From NCBI RefSeq assembly GCF_030272615.1, contig NC_081405.1:310139235-310203234 (forward strand): a DNA stretch of 64,000 bases, in the 5' to 3' direction. This document shows, piece after piece, positions 1 through 9,538 of the stretch. The number at the start of each line of letters is the position of its first letter. Positions within the stretch are counted from its first letter, which is position 1. The translations under genes were made by a program, and so were the position numbers. This stretch comes from Cryptomeria japonica. Lineage: Eukaryota > Streptophyta > Pinopsida > Cupressales > Cupressaceae. The notes under the pieces were generated by a model that searched no databases, was not told the origin of the DNA, and worked only from the letters and a program-made list of their open reading frames with translations.

Positions 1-330
1 ACTTTTCTTTCATTCTCTATATTGAATACTAGGTGGTGAATTCATCAAGGCTAACCATACATACACAACGAATCTTGATATTCTAGCCTTTTATCTTGCA
101 ATCATTCTCATGGTTGGAGAGAGAAAGGTGGCTATGGAAGAACTTTCATGAAGGGAAAGCGAGTTTTTGGGTGAATTAAAGGAGCTAATATTAAGTATAG
201 ACAAGCATCTAACAATTTCATATAGAATGCATTATGCTATAAGAATGGAAGTTTTCATTCCTACTCCCTATTTTCCAATCCTCACTATTTGGAATAAACC
301 ATTTTGGGAAGTTAGAATTTCAATCATTCA
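1..330. other. AT-rich flank without a gene
   Basis: No convincing coding frame, RNA gene or repeat boundary is visible. The sequence is moderately AT-rich and ends at the start of a short acidic ORF. Confidence 0.5.
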
Positions 331-615
331 ATGAAGTGTCTAATTCTGAAGTGGCTGGTGGGGTTTATAGAAGAAGGCCATATTCGAAACAATATCATTG
401 GTGACAATGTCAATGAAATAGAGGATTGTGTGCTCCTCTACAAATATATAGAAGATTTGAATGATGACAATGAAGTGACTCCGAGTTCAAGTGAGGAGGA
501 AGGGGATTTAGAACACGAGGTTGATGCAAATCCATTTGCAAAGTTCGTGGGCTTCCTCCCTAGTTCAAGCGCTAGAAAAGTTGTTCCCTCCACTTCTCAT
601 GCTGCAAAGGATTAA
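331..615 (+). CDS. Short acidic ORF, unassigned
   Basis: An open frame of 94 codons with a serine/glutamate/aspartate-rich middle (the run SSSEEEGDLEHE is visible) and a hydrophobic, lysine-containing start. I recognise no family. The Met is simply the first in frame; no splice or promoter signal decides it. Its composition resembles the acidic linkers of retroelement gag or LINE proteins seen elsewhere in the window, so it may be a relic exon or a retroelement fragment. No neighbour supports a function. It could also be a chance ORF. Confidence 0.2.
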   Translation: MKCLILKWLVGFIEEGHIRNNIIGDNVNEIEDCVLLYKYIEDLNDDNEVTPSSSEEEGDLEHEVDANPFAKFVGFLPSSSARKVVPSTSHAAKD

Positions 616-1846
616 GGACCAATTTTGACCTTTTCATCATTTCACAACTATACTTTATGTTGATAACAAATTGATTTAGATTCATAGCTAATTTTTGCTT
701 TTTTAGTAGATTTTGAAAATCTTTTGAGAAGAAAACTTCTACCTTTCTACATTCTTGTTAATTTCTGGTTTGATGTATGAATCTATAGTGGATACAGATC
801 TATAAAATTGGCTAGATAACTTTGGTTTTCTGAGTTTTGATCTTGATTCTATTGACTTGAGATCTTATTTTGTTTTAATCTCTCACACTCTTCATGTTTA
901 TTTCTTTTTATCTAATATATTTTGACTTCCATCTCTTATCGAACAAAAAAAAAATAGCTACTTTCACATAAACTAGCCAAACTCCTCACAAATATTTAGA
1001 GAAGAGAAAAATACATGAAAAAAAAATGAACAACTATGTTTATCCATTTTTAGTTATTTAAGAAATGCCTAAATTGGAAATAAATAACCCGAGGTTGCTT
1101 GATAATCTCTCTTAACTTGTTTTTCCTCCTTCCTTGAGCACTCTCCTGACTGTATAGCTAAAGAAGGTGTTGTTGCTAAACTATTTAATTATTTCTTAAT
1201 CTCTAGTAACCTGTGACTGACACTTAATTTTCTTACATATTATGCAAAATCATCAATGTCAAACCTTTGAACCAAGTTTCCTACATGTGGAGTAAATTAC
1301 CTGAACTTTAATGAGCCATCCTTAAACTAGCATAACCATTTAATACTCCGTCCAAGTTAAATTTTGACGTCACTTTTCATTTTTATGAAATGGACGACAT
1401 CTTAACAAATTAAGGTTCAAACTTGTTATTTAAAACTAAGTTTTCTTATAAAAGCATTTAGAATTTGTCGAAGCTATTTACTCTACTTATTAATTTAGCG
1501 AGCCCTAGATTTATCAGTAGGTATGAATAGTGAGTACCCTTCCAACCCTAGGCGCCACGCTAAACCAGCCATAGAGGGGAAGGTATGGAGAAGACAAGGA
1601 TAGAGGAGACTTATAGAACAAAAAGGTAACAAGGATTGCACAGAGGATCGACAAGGGCATCTAGGCCATGAGAAGGAGGCTCGAAAAGATCAAGAGAAAC
1701 GATAAAATGTATGGTAGCGGTATGTGGGTGACATGACAATTAGAGTGAACATGACTACCTGTGCAGTTCTCTATCCACTCAACCGCCTTTCATGGATGAG
1801 GTCCAAGGTAACTTGGAGCCCTCTTTAACCAGTTGCTCAATCCCCT
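616..1846. other. Intergenic, no gene seen
   Basis: AT-rich to about 1500, with no ORF of note. From about 1500 to 1830 the sequence is distinctly less AT-rich and has a different texture, which may be a decayed element or exon, but no frame stays open and no family is recognisable. Confidence 0.4.
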
Positions 1847-2357
1847 TTGTGCTTATCTGACTGCTTTCATTTATTCTTATTGTTTTTTAATATGTGTCAC
1901 TTCACGATGGGGAGCCATAGACTATGGCTTAATTACGCCGAGAGGCGTCCTACAACTGCAGCAAGGAGGAGTGAAGGCATCAGTGTACACACTAAAGAAA
2001 ACGGAAAATTGATGGTGACCATGCATTGTAACTATTCCAAGCGTTCCAAATGCACCGTCAAACATATTGCCAGCCGCCTGAATCAACACCACTGAATGTG
2101 CCGTTACAAACGTACAGAATATGGAAAGGTGATTTATGTTCAAGAGTCATGCCACCTCACAAATGGAACGCCACTTTCAAATGCATGTCGAATGTTGCAT
2201 TATTTCAAATAAATTTATAGATTTTCAGATCAATTCTGCTTGCAATATCGTTTATTTGTTTTCTCCATACTTGTTGCCACGATGCTACTTTTTGAGCCTT
2301 TGTGTTGACAGGGTCTCGATAATCTCTAAGCTGGAAGCACAAATGTTACAGATTTGA
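1847..2357. other. Unassigned, slightly GC-richer block with short ORFs
   Basis: Three short ORFs overlap here on both strands (plus 1847-2095 and 2136-2357, minus 1922-2143). None shows a motif I can name, and each supports the others no better than chance. The block could be relic coding DNA, but I cannot assign a strand. Confidence 0.2.
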
Positions 2358-2621
2358 GTTTTAGGAAAGAAAAGAAACGAAATTTGAAAGGGTAAAATGG
2401 ACAGTTTCAATTTGTTTTATTTTTGTTTTACCAGGAACAATAATAACGTTTTTTCTATTTACTAATGTTTAATCCTTTTTTAATTCTCATTATCCCAGGA
2501 GCTGCAGGTTTCTTGGTGTACCTGTCAAGTAGCAGGACATAAAGGATTCTGAGAAGGTTTGAGATCTGTTATTAGCAGTCTACATTGGGAACATGTATGT
2601 GGCGGATGCATTAATCACAAC

Positions 2622-2636
2622 ATTATGCCTTATGCT
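2622..2636. repeat. Left target-site duplication of truncated LINE
   Basis: ATTATGCCTTATGCT, repeated exactly at 3869-3883. A 15-bp perfect duplication bounding a 3'-tailed insert is the signature of target-primed reverse transcription. Confidence 0.93.
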
Positions 2637-3868
2637 GAGGACGACCCTCATATCACTGGGTGGATTAAGCGAAAAGGGAAAACTAGGCAAGAGGATCAGG
2701 GAAAAGGGTTGGCCAAAAGAAATGAAAAAGGAAAACTAGGCAAGAGGATAAGCGAAAAGGGTTGGCCAAAAGAAAGTAGAAGGGGGAGGATGATGACAGT
2801 TGGTATGAGGAAGAAGACGAGACCGAAGATGATATGGAGACAAACAACGAGGAGGTTCAAATTCTCTCTAGCCAGAAGCAAAAGGGGAAGATACTGAGAG
2901 GTGAGGATTTGGGAGCTAAGAATCATTTGCCCTTCCCTACTGGTTCCAAGGACTGCAATAAGGGCTTGGTTGGGGAGGACACCTCTATGAAGGAAGCTAA
3001 GAATGTAGAGTCGAAGGAGGTGGGTCTGGAGATGAACTTGGATCCTAAGGGAGACAAGGCCCAGGATGGCTCCCATTTGGATATTGATCTTTGTTTCAAA
3101 AATGACACACACTACTTCAACAAGGTTTTCCTTTGGGTTCAGAAGGAAATAACAAGCATAAAAGAAAAATAGGTCTAGGAGGCTAGCAAAATTGAAACTT
3201 GAAGTTATTGGCACTGGTAAATTCATTTCCCTCCCTGAATGTTTAAGTGAGCTTACCAAGGCTATCACCAATGCAAAGGAAATCATAAATGCCCAACCCA
3301 ATAGCTTCCAAACCTTGGAAAATAGAGCTGGGGCTACTAAAAAGAGGATGGAAGGGGTTGAGAAGACTTTCAAAAAGATTGGGGAGCAGAGTCATAAAAT
3401 TTTAAAGGCTGCCTTTGATAGCATTAAGGTTCTTATCAGCAAGCTTGAAAGTGATCAAGGGGAAAAGGCTTTCGGGGACACCACTGAGGTGAAGGAAGAA
3501 ACCCCTGAAGATAAGGAGACGGGTCCTGGAAGAAGAACTTGCGCAAGCACCAGAAAGAAGTAAAACCAAAGTAGGAAGATTGAGGAGATCAAGTGGACTA
3601 CTGAGAACATGGAGCAACTGGAGCTAGAAACTACCGAGTTGCTAAAGAACTTTACCTAGTCTTGGTTTTTCTTTTTCTTTTTCTGCCATCTTGTCTTTAG
3701 GTCCTATGTGTTGTGTCTTTCTGCTAGTAGCTTTTTGTTTTCTAGTCAACTATCTTTTCTATGTCTGTTGTCTCTTGTTTTTCAATGTGCTCTAATGGCT
3801 ATCTTTTGATCTAATGTTGTAAAGGGTTTCAGCGGCCCTTCATAACCTATTTTCTCCTAATAAAAAAT
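2637..3868 (+). mobile_element. 5'-truncated LINE copy (LINE A family)
   Basis: A 1.23-kb insert flanked by a perfect 15-bp target duplication and ending in an A-rich tail (TAATAAAAAAT). It contains the C-terminal part of the same ORF3 that lies downstream of RNase H in the full-length element at 35.2-43.2 kb, followed by the same 3' tail (shared blocks GGGTTTCAG and AACCTATTTTC). The 5' end falls inside ORF3, as expected for abortive reverse transcription. Near its start a roughly 53-bp unit is directly repeated (about 2670-2775), shifting the frame. Orientation is plus. Seen directly: duplication, tail and protein similarity. Inferred: mobilisation by the LINE A machinery. Confidence 0.88.
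2640..3659 (+). pseudogene. LINE ORF3 C-terminal fragment, acidic coiled-coil protein
   Basis: Translation in shifting frames gives an acidic stretch, then a segment with LVGEDTSMKEA and LDIDLC, then a coiled-coil segment (3192-3563) containing ECLSELTKAI, NAKEIINA and IGEQSHKILKAA, and a C-terminal segment ending near 3659. Each block has a counterpart in the minus-strand ORF3 at 35408-37059, with mostly conservative differences (D/E, K/R, T/S). At least two frameshifts or stops break it, near 2775 and 3170. Length corresponds to roughly the last 330 residues of ORF3. Function unknown; coiled coils in LINE proteins usually mediate multimerisation, which is only an analogy here. Confidence 0.75.
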
Positions 3869-3883
3869 ATTATGCCTTATGCT
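3869..3883. repeat. Right target-site duplication of truncated LINE
   Basis: Exact second copy of ATTATGCCTTATGCT directly after the A-rich tail of the insert. Confidence 0.93.
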
Positions 3884-4552
3884 TTTCTATTAACATTATT
3901 TCTTTCTATGTGAGCATTATGCACTCTTTTGAGCTTCTATACTTTTTGTGCATGTATATCAATTTTTTTTACAAAAACCTATTTTTGTGCTTGATTGATG
4001 TTACCTAATTTTGTTTTGGTCTTTCTCTGCCACCTTCAATTGTATTTCTTTTCTCTATACTTTTCTTCCTCTTTGTCTGAGGATGTTGCCATTTGTGAAA
4101 ACCATGCCGTCAAGTAGACATCAAACACATTCTCTGAGATATGATCCAATTTGGTTCCAATATGTTCCCTCCCTCTATTTTTCTATTTATATTTCTATCA
4201 ACTAAAATCTAATTTTGTAGAGTACTGCACTTGGTCATCTACTCTTATCGCCTGCATACTCTACTTATAGTATTGCATATGATAAGGTTAGCTCCATGTG
4301 TATTACTTCAATTATTGAATGGCTAATATTGTCTTGTGGAGAACCTGCCAACCATGTTGTTTATACTTTGGCAGTCAAATTTCAATATTTAATTTTGTGA
4401 CAATCCCAATTCAATATTTTAATTTGTGACGGTCTGATTCAATTTTTAAATTTGAGTTTAGTTTTAATAAGTTAAGGAATTATTATTGTTGAGTGTAGAT
4501 CATTGCAATTTGCACTCCATCGTCGTATTCTATTAGTTTGAATAGGAAAATC
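3884..4552. other. AT-rich spacer without a gene
   Basis: T-rich, low-complexity sequence between the truncated LINE and the LTR element. The only ORF of note (4011-4205) has no recognisable motif. A short local repetition around CAATTCAATATTT-like words occurs near 4380-4450. Confidence 0.5.
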
Positions 4553-4940
4553 TATTGGAAGTATTAATAATTTCTCCCGCATGCAAGATCATGCACTGAC
4601 CATGCAATAGATTATGCATGAAAAGGATTATATGCAAAGTTAGTTAGTTAGCCACTGTTTAACTTCCAGTTTGCCATAGTTCGCTGGTCATGCAAAACTA
4701 ATTCTTTCATGTAGTATTTTTCAGATCTCTTGAAGTTATTTCATTATAGAATATTCTAAACTCCCTTATATAATAGGGAAGATGTAAATCAATTATTTGT
4801 AAGCAATAAAACTATAGTTTTGGTGCTTCAGCAGATGATAATGTCTGTGTATAATTTCTAGTTAATTTATGTGTTAATTTTATGTTTTTGAATTCTTGAA
4901 TTCTTTTTGTGTGTATTTGTTTGCTCCATCGACCCCTTCA
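4553..4940 (+). repeat. 5' LTR of non-autonomous element
   Basis: Aligns along its full 388 bp with 7930-8317, with scattered substitutions. Both copies contain the words CCCGCATGCAAGATCATGCA and end CTCCATCGACCCCTTCA. Confidence 0.9.
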
Positions 4941-4943
4941 AAG

Positions 4944-4955
4944 TGGTATCAGAGC
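4944..4955 (+). promoter_or_regulatory. Primer-binding site (initiator Met tRNA type)
   Basis: TGGTATCAGAGC lies 3 bases after the 5' LTR end. This is the usual complement of the plant initiator Met tRNA 3' end used by Ty1/copia elements. Confidence 0.88.
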
Positions 4956-5046
4956 TTAAAAGAAGATCTAGGGATTGGTGTAAAAAAAGAAACTTATGCA
5001 TGATTATGTTGAAGAAGATTGAGAGAAATTTTTTTCTTTGAAAAGT

Positions 5047-5064
5047 AGAATTTAATTGTTTTGA
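5047..5064. repeat. Left target-site duplication of the 1.6-kb insertion
   Basis: AGAATTTAATTGTTTTGA, repeated exactly at 6673-6690 (18 of 18 bases). Confidence 0.95.
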
Positions 5065-5072
5065 TTATGGGT

Positions 5073-5188
5073 AAATAGGTTTTGAGAGGACCAGAAACCC
5101 CATAAATAGGTTTTGAGGGGACCAAAAACCCCATAAACAGGTTTTGAGGGGACCTGAAACCCCTAGGTTCTGAAGGGACCTGAAACCC
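5073..5188 (-). repeat. Tandem 31-bp tail repeats of the passenger element
   Basis: Units start at 5073, 5104, 5135 and 5165 (the last partial). Each carries AGGTTTTGA, then a GGGACC-like word, then GAAACCC on the plus strand. The single copy in LINE A lies at 35238-35270. Confidence 0.85.
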
Positions 5189-5412
5189 TCACATTTTACC
5201 ACGATCTGGAACCCACATAACAATGTTGCTAAAAGAAAAAATCATCATCGAACCAACAACCAAGCCACAAACTGGACACAAGGTGTCCCTAGCACATAAA
5301 CAAGGGTTTTACAAGGCTCCCTAAACCTACAGAATATTGAGGTTTTGAAAGGATCCCCTAACCTTCATCAAGGGTTTTAAACTGGCTCCCAAAACCACAA
5401 ACAAGGGTTTTC

Positions 5413-5961
5413 CTAGGCTCCCATAACCAGTAACATAGTCATCAACTTACCAATAGTACAACTAACCCTTAACCAAAAACCATCACTGGACAGACTGGGC
5501 CCTTTAAAATTGTTAGCATCCAGCATGCCTGTGGAACGAACAAAACACACATAGGGGTTTTGAAAGGCTCCCCTAACCTTCATGACATACACAAGGAGGC
5601 TTTTGCAAGACTCCCTCAAACCCCCCAAAAAACTAGAAAGCATGGTTAAAAAAAACTAGCCCTGACCATGAAAGTAATGGCAGGTGGCGTTAATGAGCAA
5701 CTCGAGTAACATCCTCACCCAAAATATCTTCTCCCACCATCTTCCCACCTCAATAGAGAAGAGGTCCACCTCAATGGGAATAGAAAGAAGCCAAAAATTC
5801 AGCTTTAGAGACTCTCTAGTAGCAAGAAGAAACTTGACCGCTCCCAACCACCAAATCTCCACCTCCATAGGAGAAAGGGCCACTTCAGACAGGCTAGGAA
5901 GATAGAACTCCAAAAGCCCCCACAAAAAAGTCATGGAATAGCAAAGAAAAATATTCTCCAC
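5413..5961 (-). other. Interior of the passenger element, uncertain coding
   Basis: Two minus-strand ORFs, 5413-5643 and 5656-5961, sit in line with 6259-6657 but in different frames. They are rich in Leu, Phe, Trp and Gly with no motif I recognise. They may be a frameshifted continuation of one reading frame or simply 3' untranslated sequence that lacks stops because of its composition. Confidence 0.25.
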
Positions 5962-6258
5962 CTCAAAAGAAGGACTATCCAGAACAGGGAAGACGAAAGG
6001 GGATTGAGAAGAGGAAATCCTAACGCTGAATAAAATATGAGAAGACCAGAGGGTCTACTCACCCCTGAAACAATGAAACCCCTCCAAAACAACCATACTC
6101 TACCATGAACACACAAAGCCCTACTTTCTGAGACCCACAAAAACAACAAGGGACAAGGGATCCCCCAACACAAGCCTGAGAAAGAAAAAGCCACGTAGAA
6201 TAGTCTGCAGCCCATCGCGGGGCACCAAGGACAAACCTGCACCACCAAAAATATAGGA

Positions 6259-6657
6259 CTAGACAAAGAGGGTGGGCAAAAACTCTCTGCCAATCCCAGA
6301 AAGGGACCCATAGCCAGGCCTGACATAGGGCACCAAAGCCAAAACACCTTCATGCGAGATCAAAGACACCCAACAAGAAACATCTTCTGTGGGAAAAGAA
6401 CTGTAGCCAGCCGGAAGCACAACGATCTCACCGTACAAAAACATGAAAAGGGGCACAGACACACCACCCATCTCAGCGCGATCAAACCACACAATCTGCG
6501 AACCACAGAAGCCTGCGTAGAAATCAGGGCAACCAACCTGGGCCAAAGAGAAGAGGCACCGACCTTCACCATCTGCCTCGCCATCGTCCTCGTTTCCATC
6601 GCTTGAATCAATAGGCATCCAAACCCTAGCTTGCCCCGCTCCTCCTTTCCCACTCAT
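6259..6657 (-). CDS. Passenger-element ORF, hypothetical 132-aa protein
   Basis: The ORF starts with MSGKGGAGQARVWMPIDSSD only about 15 bases inside the 5' end of the element, then has an acidic stretch (GNEDDGEADGE) and a Cys/Phe/Val-rich body with a CPDFYAGFCG segment. No family is recognised and no catalytic motif is visible. The placement, with an ATG just downstream of the element start, suggests a genuine coding leader of the retroposon rather than chance. It ends at a stop at 6259; a second overlapping minus ORF (5931-6353) may continue it by frameshift. It could be a captured host exon. Confidence 0.4.
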   Translation of the reverse strand: MSGKGGAGQARVWMPIDSSDGNEDDGEADGEGRCLFSLAQVGCPDFYAGFCGSQIVWFDRAEMGGVSVPLFMFLYGEIVVLPAGYSSFPTEDVSCWVSLISHEGVLALVPYVRPGYGSLSGIGREFLPTLFV

Positions 6658-6672
6658 CGCTCTGCTAGAAGA

Positions 6673-6690
6673 AGAATTTAATTGTTTTGA
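6673..6690. repeat. Right target-site duplication of the 1.6-kb insertion
   Basis: Exact second copy of the 18-bp word at 5047-5064. Confidence 0.95.
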
Positions 6691-7929
6691 ATAGTTGTTG
6701 TAACCATTTGCATGTTAGAAAAAATTGTCAAATTAAACTTGTAGTTGTTGGAGATCAGGTATTAAAAACTTAAAAAAATTAAGGGTCCAGCTGTAGCTGG
6801 TGAAGGAGATTTCTAAATAAGATATTATGGAGAGAAAACATAATTTGTGATTTTAGTTTGCTGACACCATCAAGAGAAAAGGAAAGAGGTCCACATATGT
6901 ACAAAGTCATAGCTATCAAGTAGCCAAGCACAAAAGATAAGGAGGCCGTGAGAGAAGAGGCCTTGCAGAATTTAAGTTTTGGAAAGTTCAAATTTATGGC
7001 ACTATTTCAAGAGAACAAGCCAAGAGACAAAAGAATCACATAATTCAGAAAGTAGATTATTCAGTTGTAGCTGGTTCAAAGGAGAATTAATTTATTTGAA
7101 TTCATTGAGGTTTTGAAGTCTGAAGACATTGGAGAAAAGAAAGAAAGAGACCGGTTCTAAAGAATCTAATGGTGAAGACATTGAAGAGTTTGGTGTGAAC
7201 TATTGTAGCAGTCAGAAAGAGTCTTCTAAACCCAAGATCTTTGGAGATTGTATAGATTTGGAGATCGTTTTAATGAGTCATTGGTCATGCTGAAGTTGTA
7301 GCTTAAGGAGGGAGAGTCTGCATTGCTAGTCATGCGTGAGGTCTAGAAGAAATTAGAGAATAAATTAAATATTAAAAAAGAGCCTGAAGAGCTTAGAGAT
7401 TTGGATAAATTTGATGTTGAAGTAGCAGACCCAAATTAGATTGTGGGTAATGTGAGGAAATCGCAATAGCAATAGCTACTAGAAGGAGTAGCTGAAAAGA
7501 AGAGAAAATCTTGCAGAGGCAAGGAGCAATGTTTAGTTTTTTATGGCCATTTGAAACCACTTGTATGGGAGATTTGTGGTTAGTTAGAAACCACTTATTG
7601 TGATGGTTCGTGGTAACCCGATACCAACTTAAATTTGTATTGGTTAGGGATAAGTCACAAAATTACAAACAGTGAGTTTACAAGAAGATTCAAATTGAAG
7701 TTTTGAAGATTTGTGAGACTATCGCAGTAGTGGGAGAAGCCAAATGAATGGTACTATTATTGAAAATTGGATATGAAGATCAGAAGATCTAGAGATGGTT
7801 TGAAACTATGAATTTGAGGAAGTTCGTAGACTCCGTTAGAGACAAGTGAAAAGAATGAGACAAAAGAGGACAACAGTCAGTCAAGGAATTGTACATGCAC
7901 TAGCATTTTTGGTTGAAATTAAGCAGGAG
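6691..7929 (+). other. Non-coding internal region of the LTR element
   Basis: Purine-rich, A/G-biased sequence with no gag, protease, integrase or reverse transcriptase remnant in any frame. It ends with AAGCAGGAG directly before the 3' LTR, a weak polypurine tract in the expected place for plus-strand priming. Confidence 0.65.
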
Positions 7930-8317
7930 TGTTGGAAGTATCAGTAATTTCTCCCGCATGCAAGATCATGCACCGACCATGCAATAGATTATGCATGAAA
8001 AGGATTCTATGCAAAGTTAGTTAGTTAGCCATTGTTTAACTTCCAGTTTGCCATAGTTCGTCGGTCATGCAAAACTAATTCTTTCATGCAGTATTTTTCA
8101 TATCCCTTGAAGTTATTTCATTCTAGAATATTCTAAACTCCCTTATAAAATAGGGAAGATGTAAATCAATTATTTGTAAGTAATAAAATTATAGTTTTGG
8201 TGTTGCAGCACATGATAATGACTGTGTATAATTTCTGGTTAATTTATGTGTTAATTTTATGTGTTTGAATTCTTGAATTATTTTTGTTTGTATTTGTTTG
8301 CTCCATCGACCCCTTCA
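7930..8317 (+). repeat. 3' LTR of non-autonomous element
   Basis: Begins TGTTGGAAGTATCAG and ends ACCCCTTCA; same length (388 bp) as the 5' LTR at 4553-4940. Confidence 0.9.
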
Positions 8318-9533
8318 CAATTAACTTCAGCCACCATAAATTCTAGGCCTGCTCCATAATATAATATAATATTTATCATATAATTATACAATTAATCATG
8401 AAATTTTAGTAAAAGGATTGTACATTTTGCTTTCCATTTCCCACTGGCCTAAAATCCGATCAGAGAAAGTTTTAAAAAATTAGTGAAATAAGGGATATTT
8501 GAGGGGCCACGTGACAATACCACATCCATGGTTTGAATAGGGCAATCAATTTCATATATTAATACTAAGGAATACATTAATACTAATAGTGAAATAAGGA
8601 ATCATTTTGGAATACATTAATAGTAATAATAAAGATTTGAATAAGTCTTCACATATTTTGGATTTTTTAATGAACTTTGTCATCCCAAATATTTTCAAGA
8701 CTTATGTTGTCTTTCAAAATAAGGAATATGAATTAGTATCATAAGTAAAATAAAAATATCTTCATCGCTATTGTTTCTTTTTTTTTCAACCAAATATGAA
8801 TAACCATTACATGCACCTTTAAATTATCTAGATGATAGAATTTCATAAGTTGCAGCATCGTTATAGTTTGAATGAGAAGACTTTTTTTACAATGCTAAAA
8901 TAATAATAAAATATAACTATCAAATGAGTGAATAACATTTCATGTTCCATATCATCAAACTAAAATAATATGAATGTATATAGATGCCTGAAGTATGGAA
9001 CCCTTTTAACTCTTTATTGTTAGTTATTATTTTTACTTCATATTCATTTAAGTTAACTTCACAATTCATTTAGTTTAAAATATGTCATTGTATTTAATTT
9101 TATTTAATATAAATTATGTTCATAGATCAATATAATGATAATTATAGAACATATATAAACATAATTCATATTAAATAAAATTATGAAAATCATTTTGATA
9201 TTTGAAAAATGATTTCATTTTTTTATAATTTATACAATGAAAATAAATTTATTGTAAAATTAATTGAACTCTACATTTTATTAAAGTTGAAATTGAAAAT
9301 TTATATACATAAAAACCATATCTCCTTCAATTAGGCTTTTCTTATGTCACCTCATTTTTTATTTTAATTAGAGTAAAAATAATAAGACTATCCTATTTGA
9401 TATGTTATATTAGATAAATATTCATAGCTTATTTTAAAGGTTGAATCTACATTTCATTGTATTTCATGTAGTAGAATTCCTAATCACTTTGATTATTTGA
9501 AGAAGAAGATAGATTTTATCCAGTGTTTGGGAA
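8318..9533. other. AT-rich spacer without a gene
   Basis: Very AT-rich, with homopolymer runs and repeated short words such as AATACATTAATA near 8570-8620. No ORF, RNA gene or element boundary is seen before the GTCAC target duplication at 9534-9538. Confidence 0.6.
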
Positions 9534-9538
9534 GTCAC
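9534..9538. repeat. 5-bp target duplication (left) of outer copia element
   Basis: GTCAC directly before the 5' LTR; the same 5 bases follow the 3' LTR at 30158-30162. Confidence 0.8.

Larger units (their letters stand above)
5065..6672 (-). mobile_element. 1.6-kb LINE-tail passenger retroposon with its own ORF
   Basis: A perfect 18-bp target duplication delimits this 1,608-bp insert in the internal region of the LTR element. Read on the minus strand, its 3' end is a 31-bp unit repeated in tandem whose core (TCAAAACCTATTTA preceded by GGGTTT and GGTCC) matches the single-copy 3' tail of LINE A and of the truncated copy at 2.6 kb. Apart from the tail I see no similarity to LINE ORFs. It is clearly less AT-rich than its surroundings and carries an open frame that starts close to its 5' end (complement 6259-6657). 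I interpret it as a non-autonomous retroposon parasitising the LINE A enzymes. No reverse transcriptase is present. Confidence 0.8.
4553..8317 (+). mobile_element. Non-autonomous LTR retrotransposon, interrupted
   Basis: Two direct LTRs of 388 bp each (4553-4940 and 7930-8317) flank an internal region with a primer-binding site but no gag or pol. Removing the 1.6-kb nested insertion leaves about 1.36 kb of internal sequence, so this is a short non-coding LTR element (TRIM/LARD-like) that would need enzymes from a relative. The LTR ends are TGTTGG...CTTCA at the 3' copy; the 5' copy begins TATTGG, a decayed TG. The primer site matches plant initiator Met tRNA, as in Ty1/copia elements. I did not find a convincing 5-bp target duplication (flanks AAATC and CAATT differ). 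Confidence 0.85.

Noticed and set aside
1922-2143. Minus ORF with a QAAGNMFDGAFGTLG segment
   Set aside because: It vaguely resembled an RNase PH-type stretch, but no flanking motif supports it, and plus-strand ORFs overlap it equally well.
2696-3373. Long 225-codon minus-strand ORF
   Set aside because: It lies antisense to the LINE ORF3 fragment, is Leu/Ser/Phe-rich as antisense frames of Lys/Glu-rich coding are, and has no motif. The plus strand has homology to 35.4-37.1 kb.
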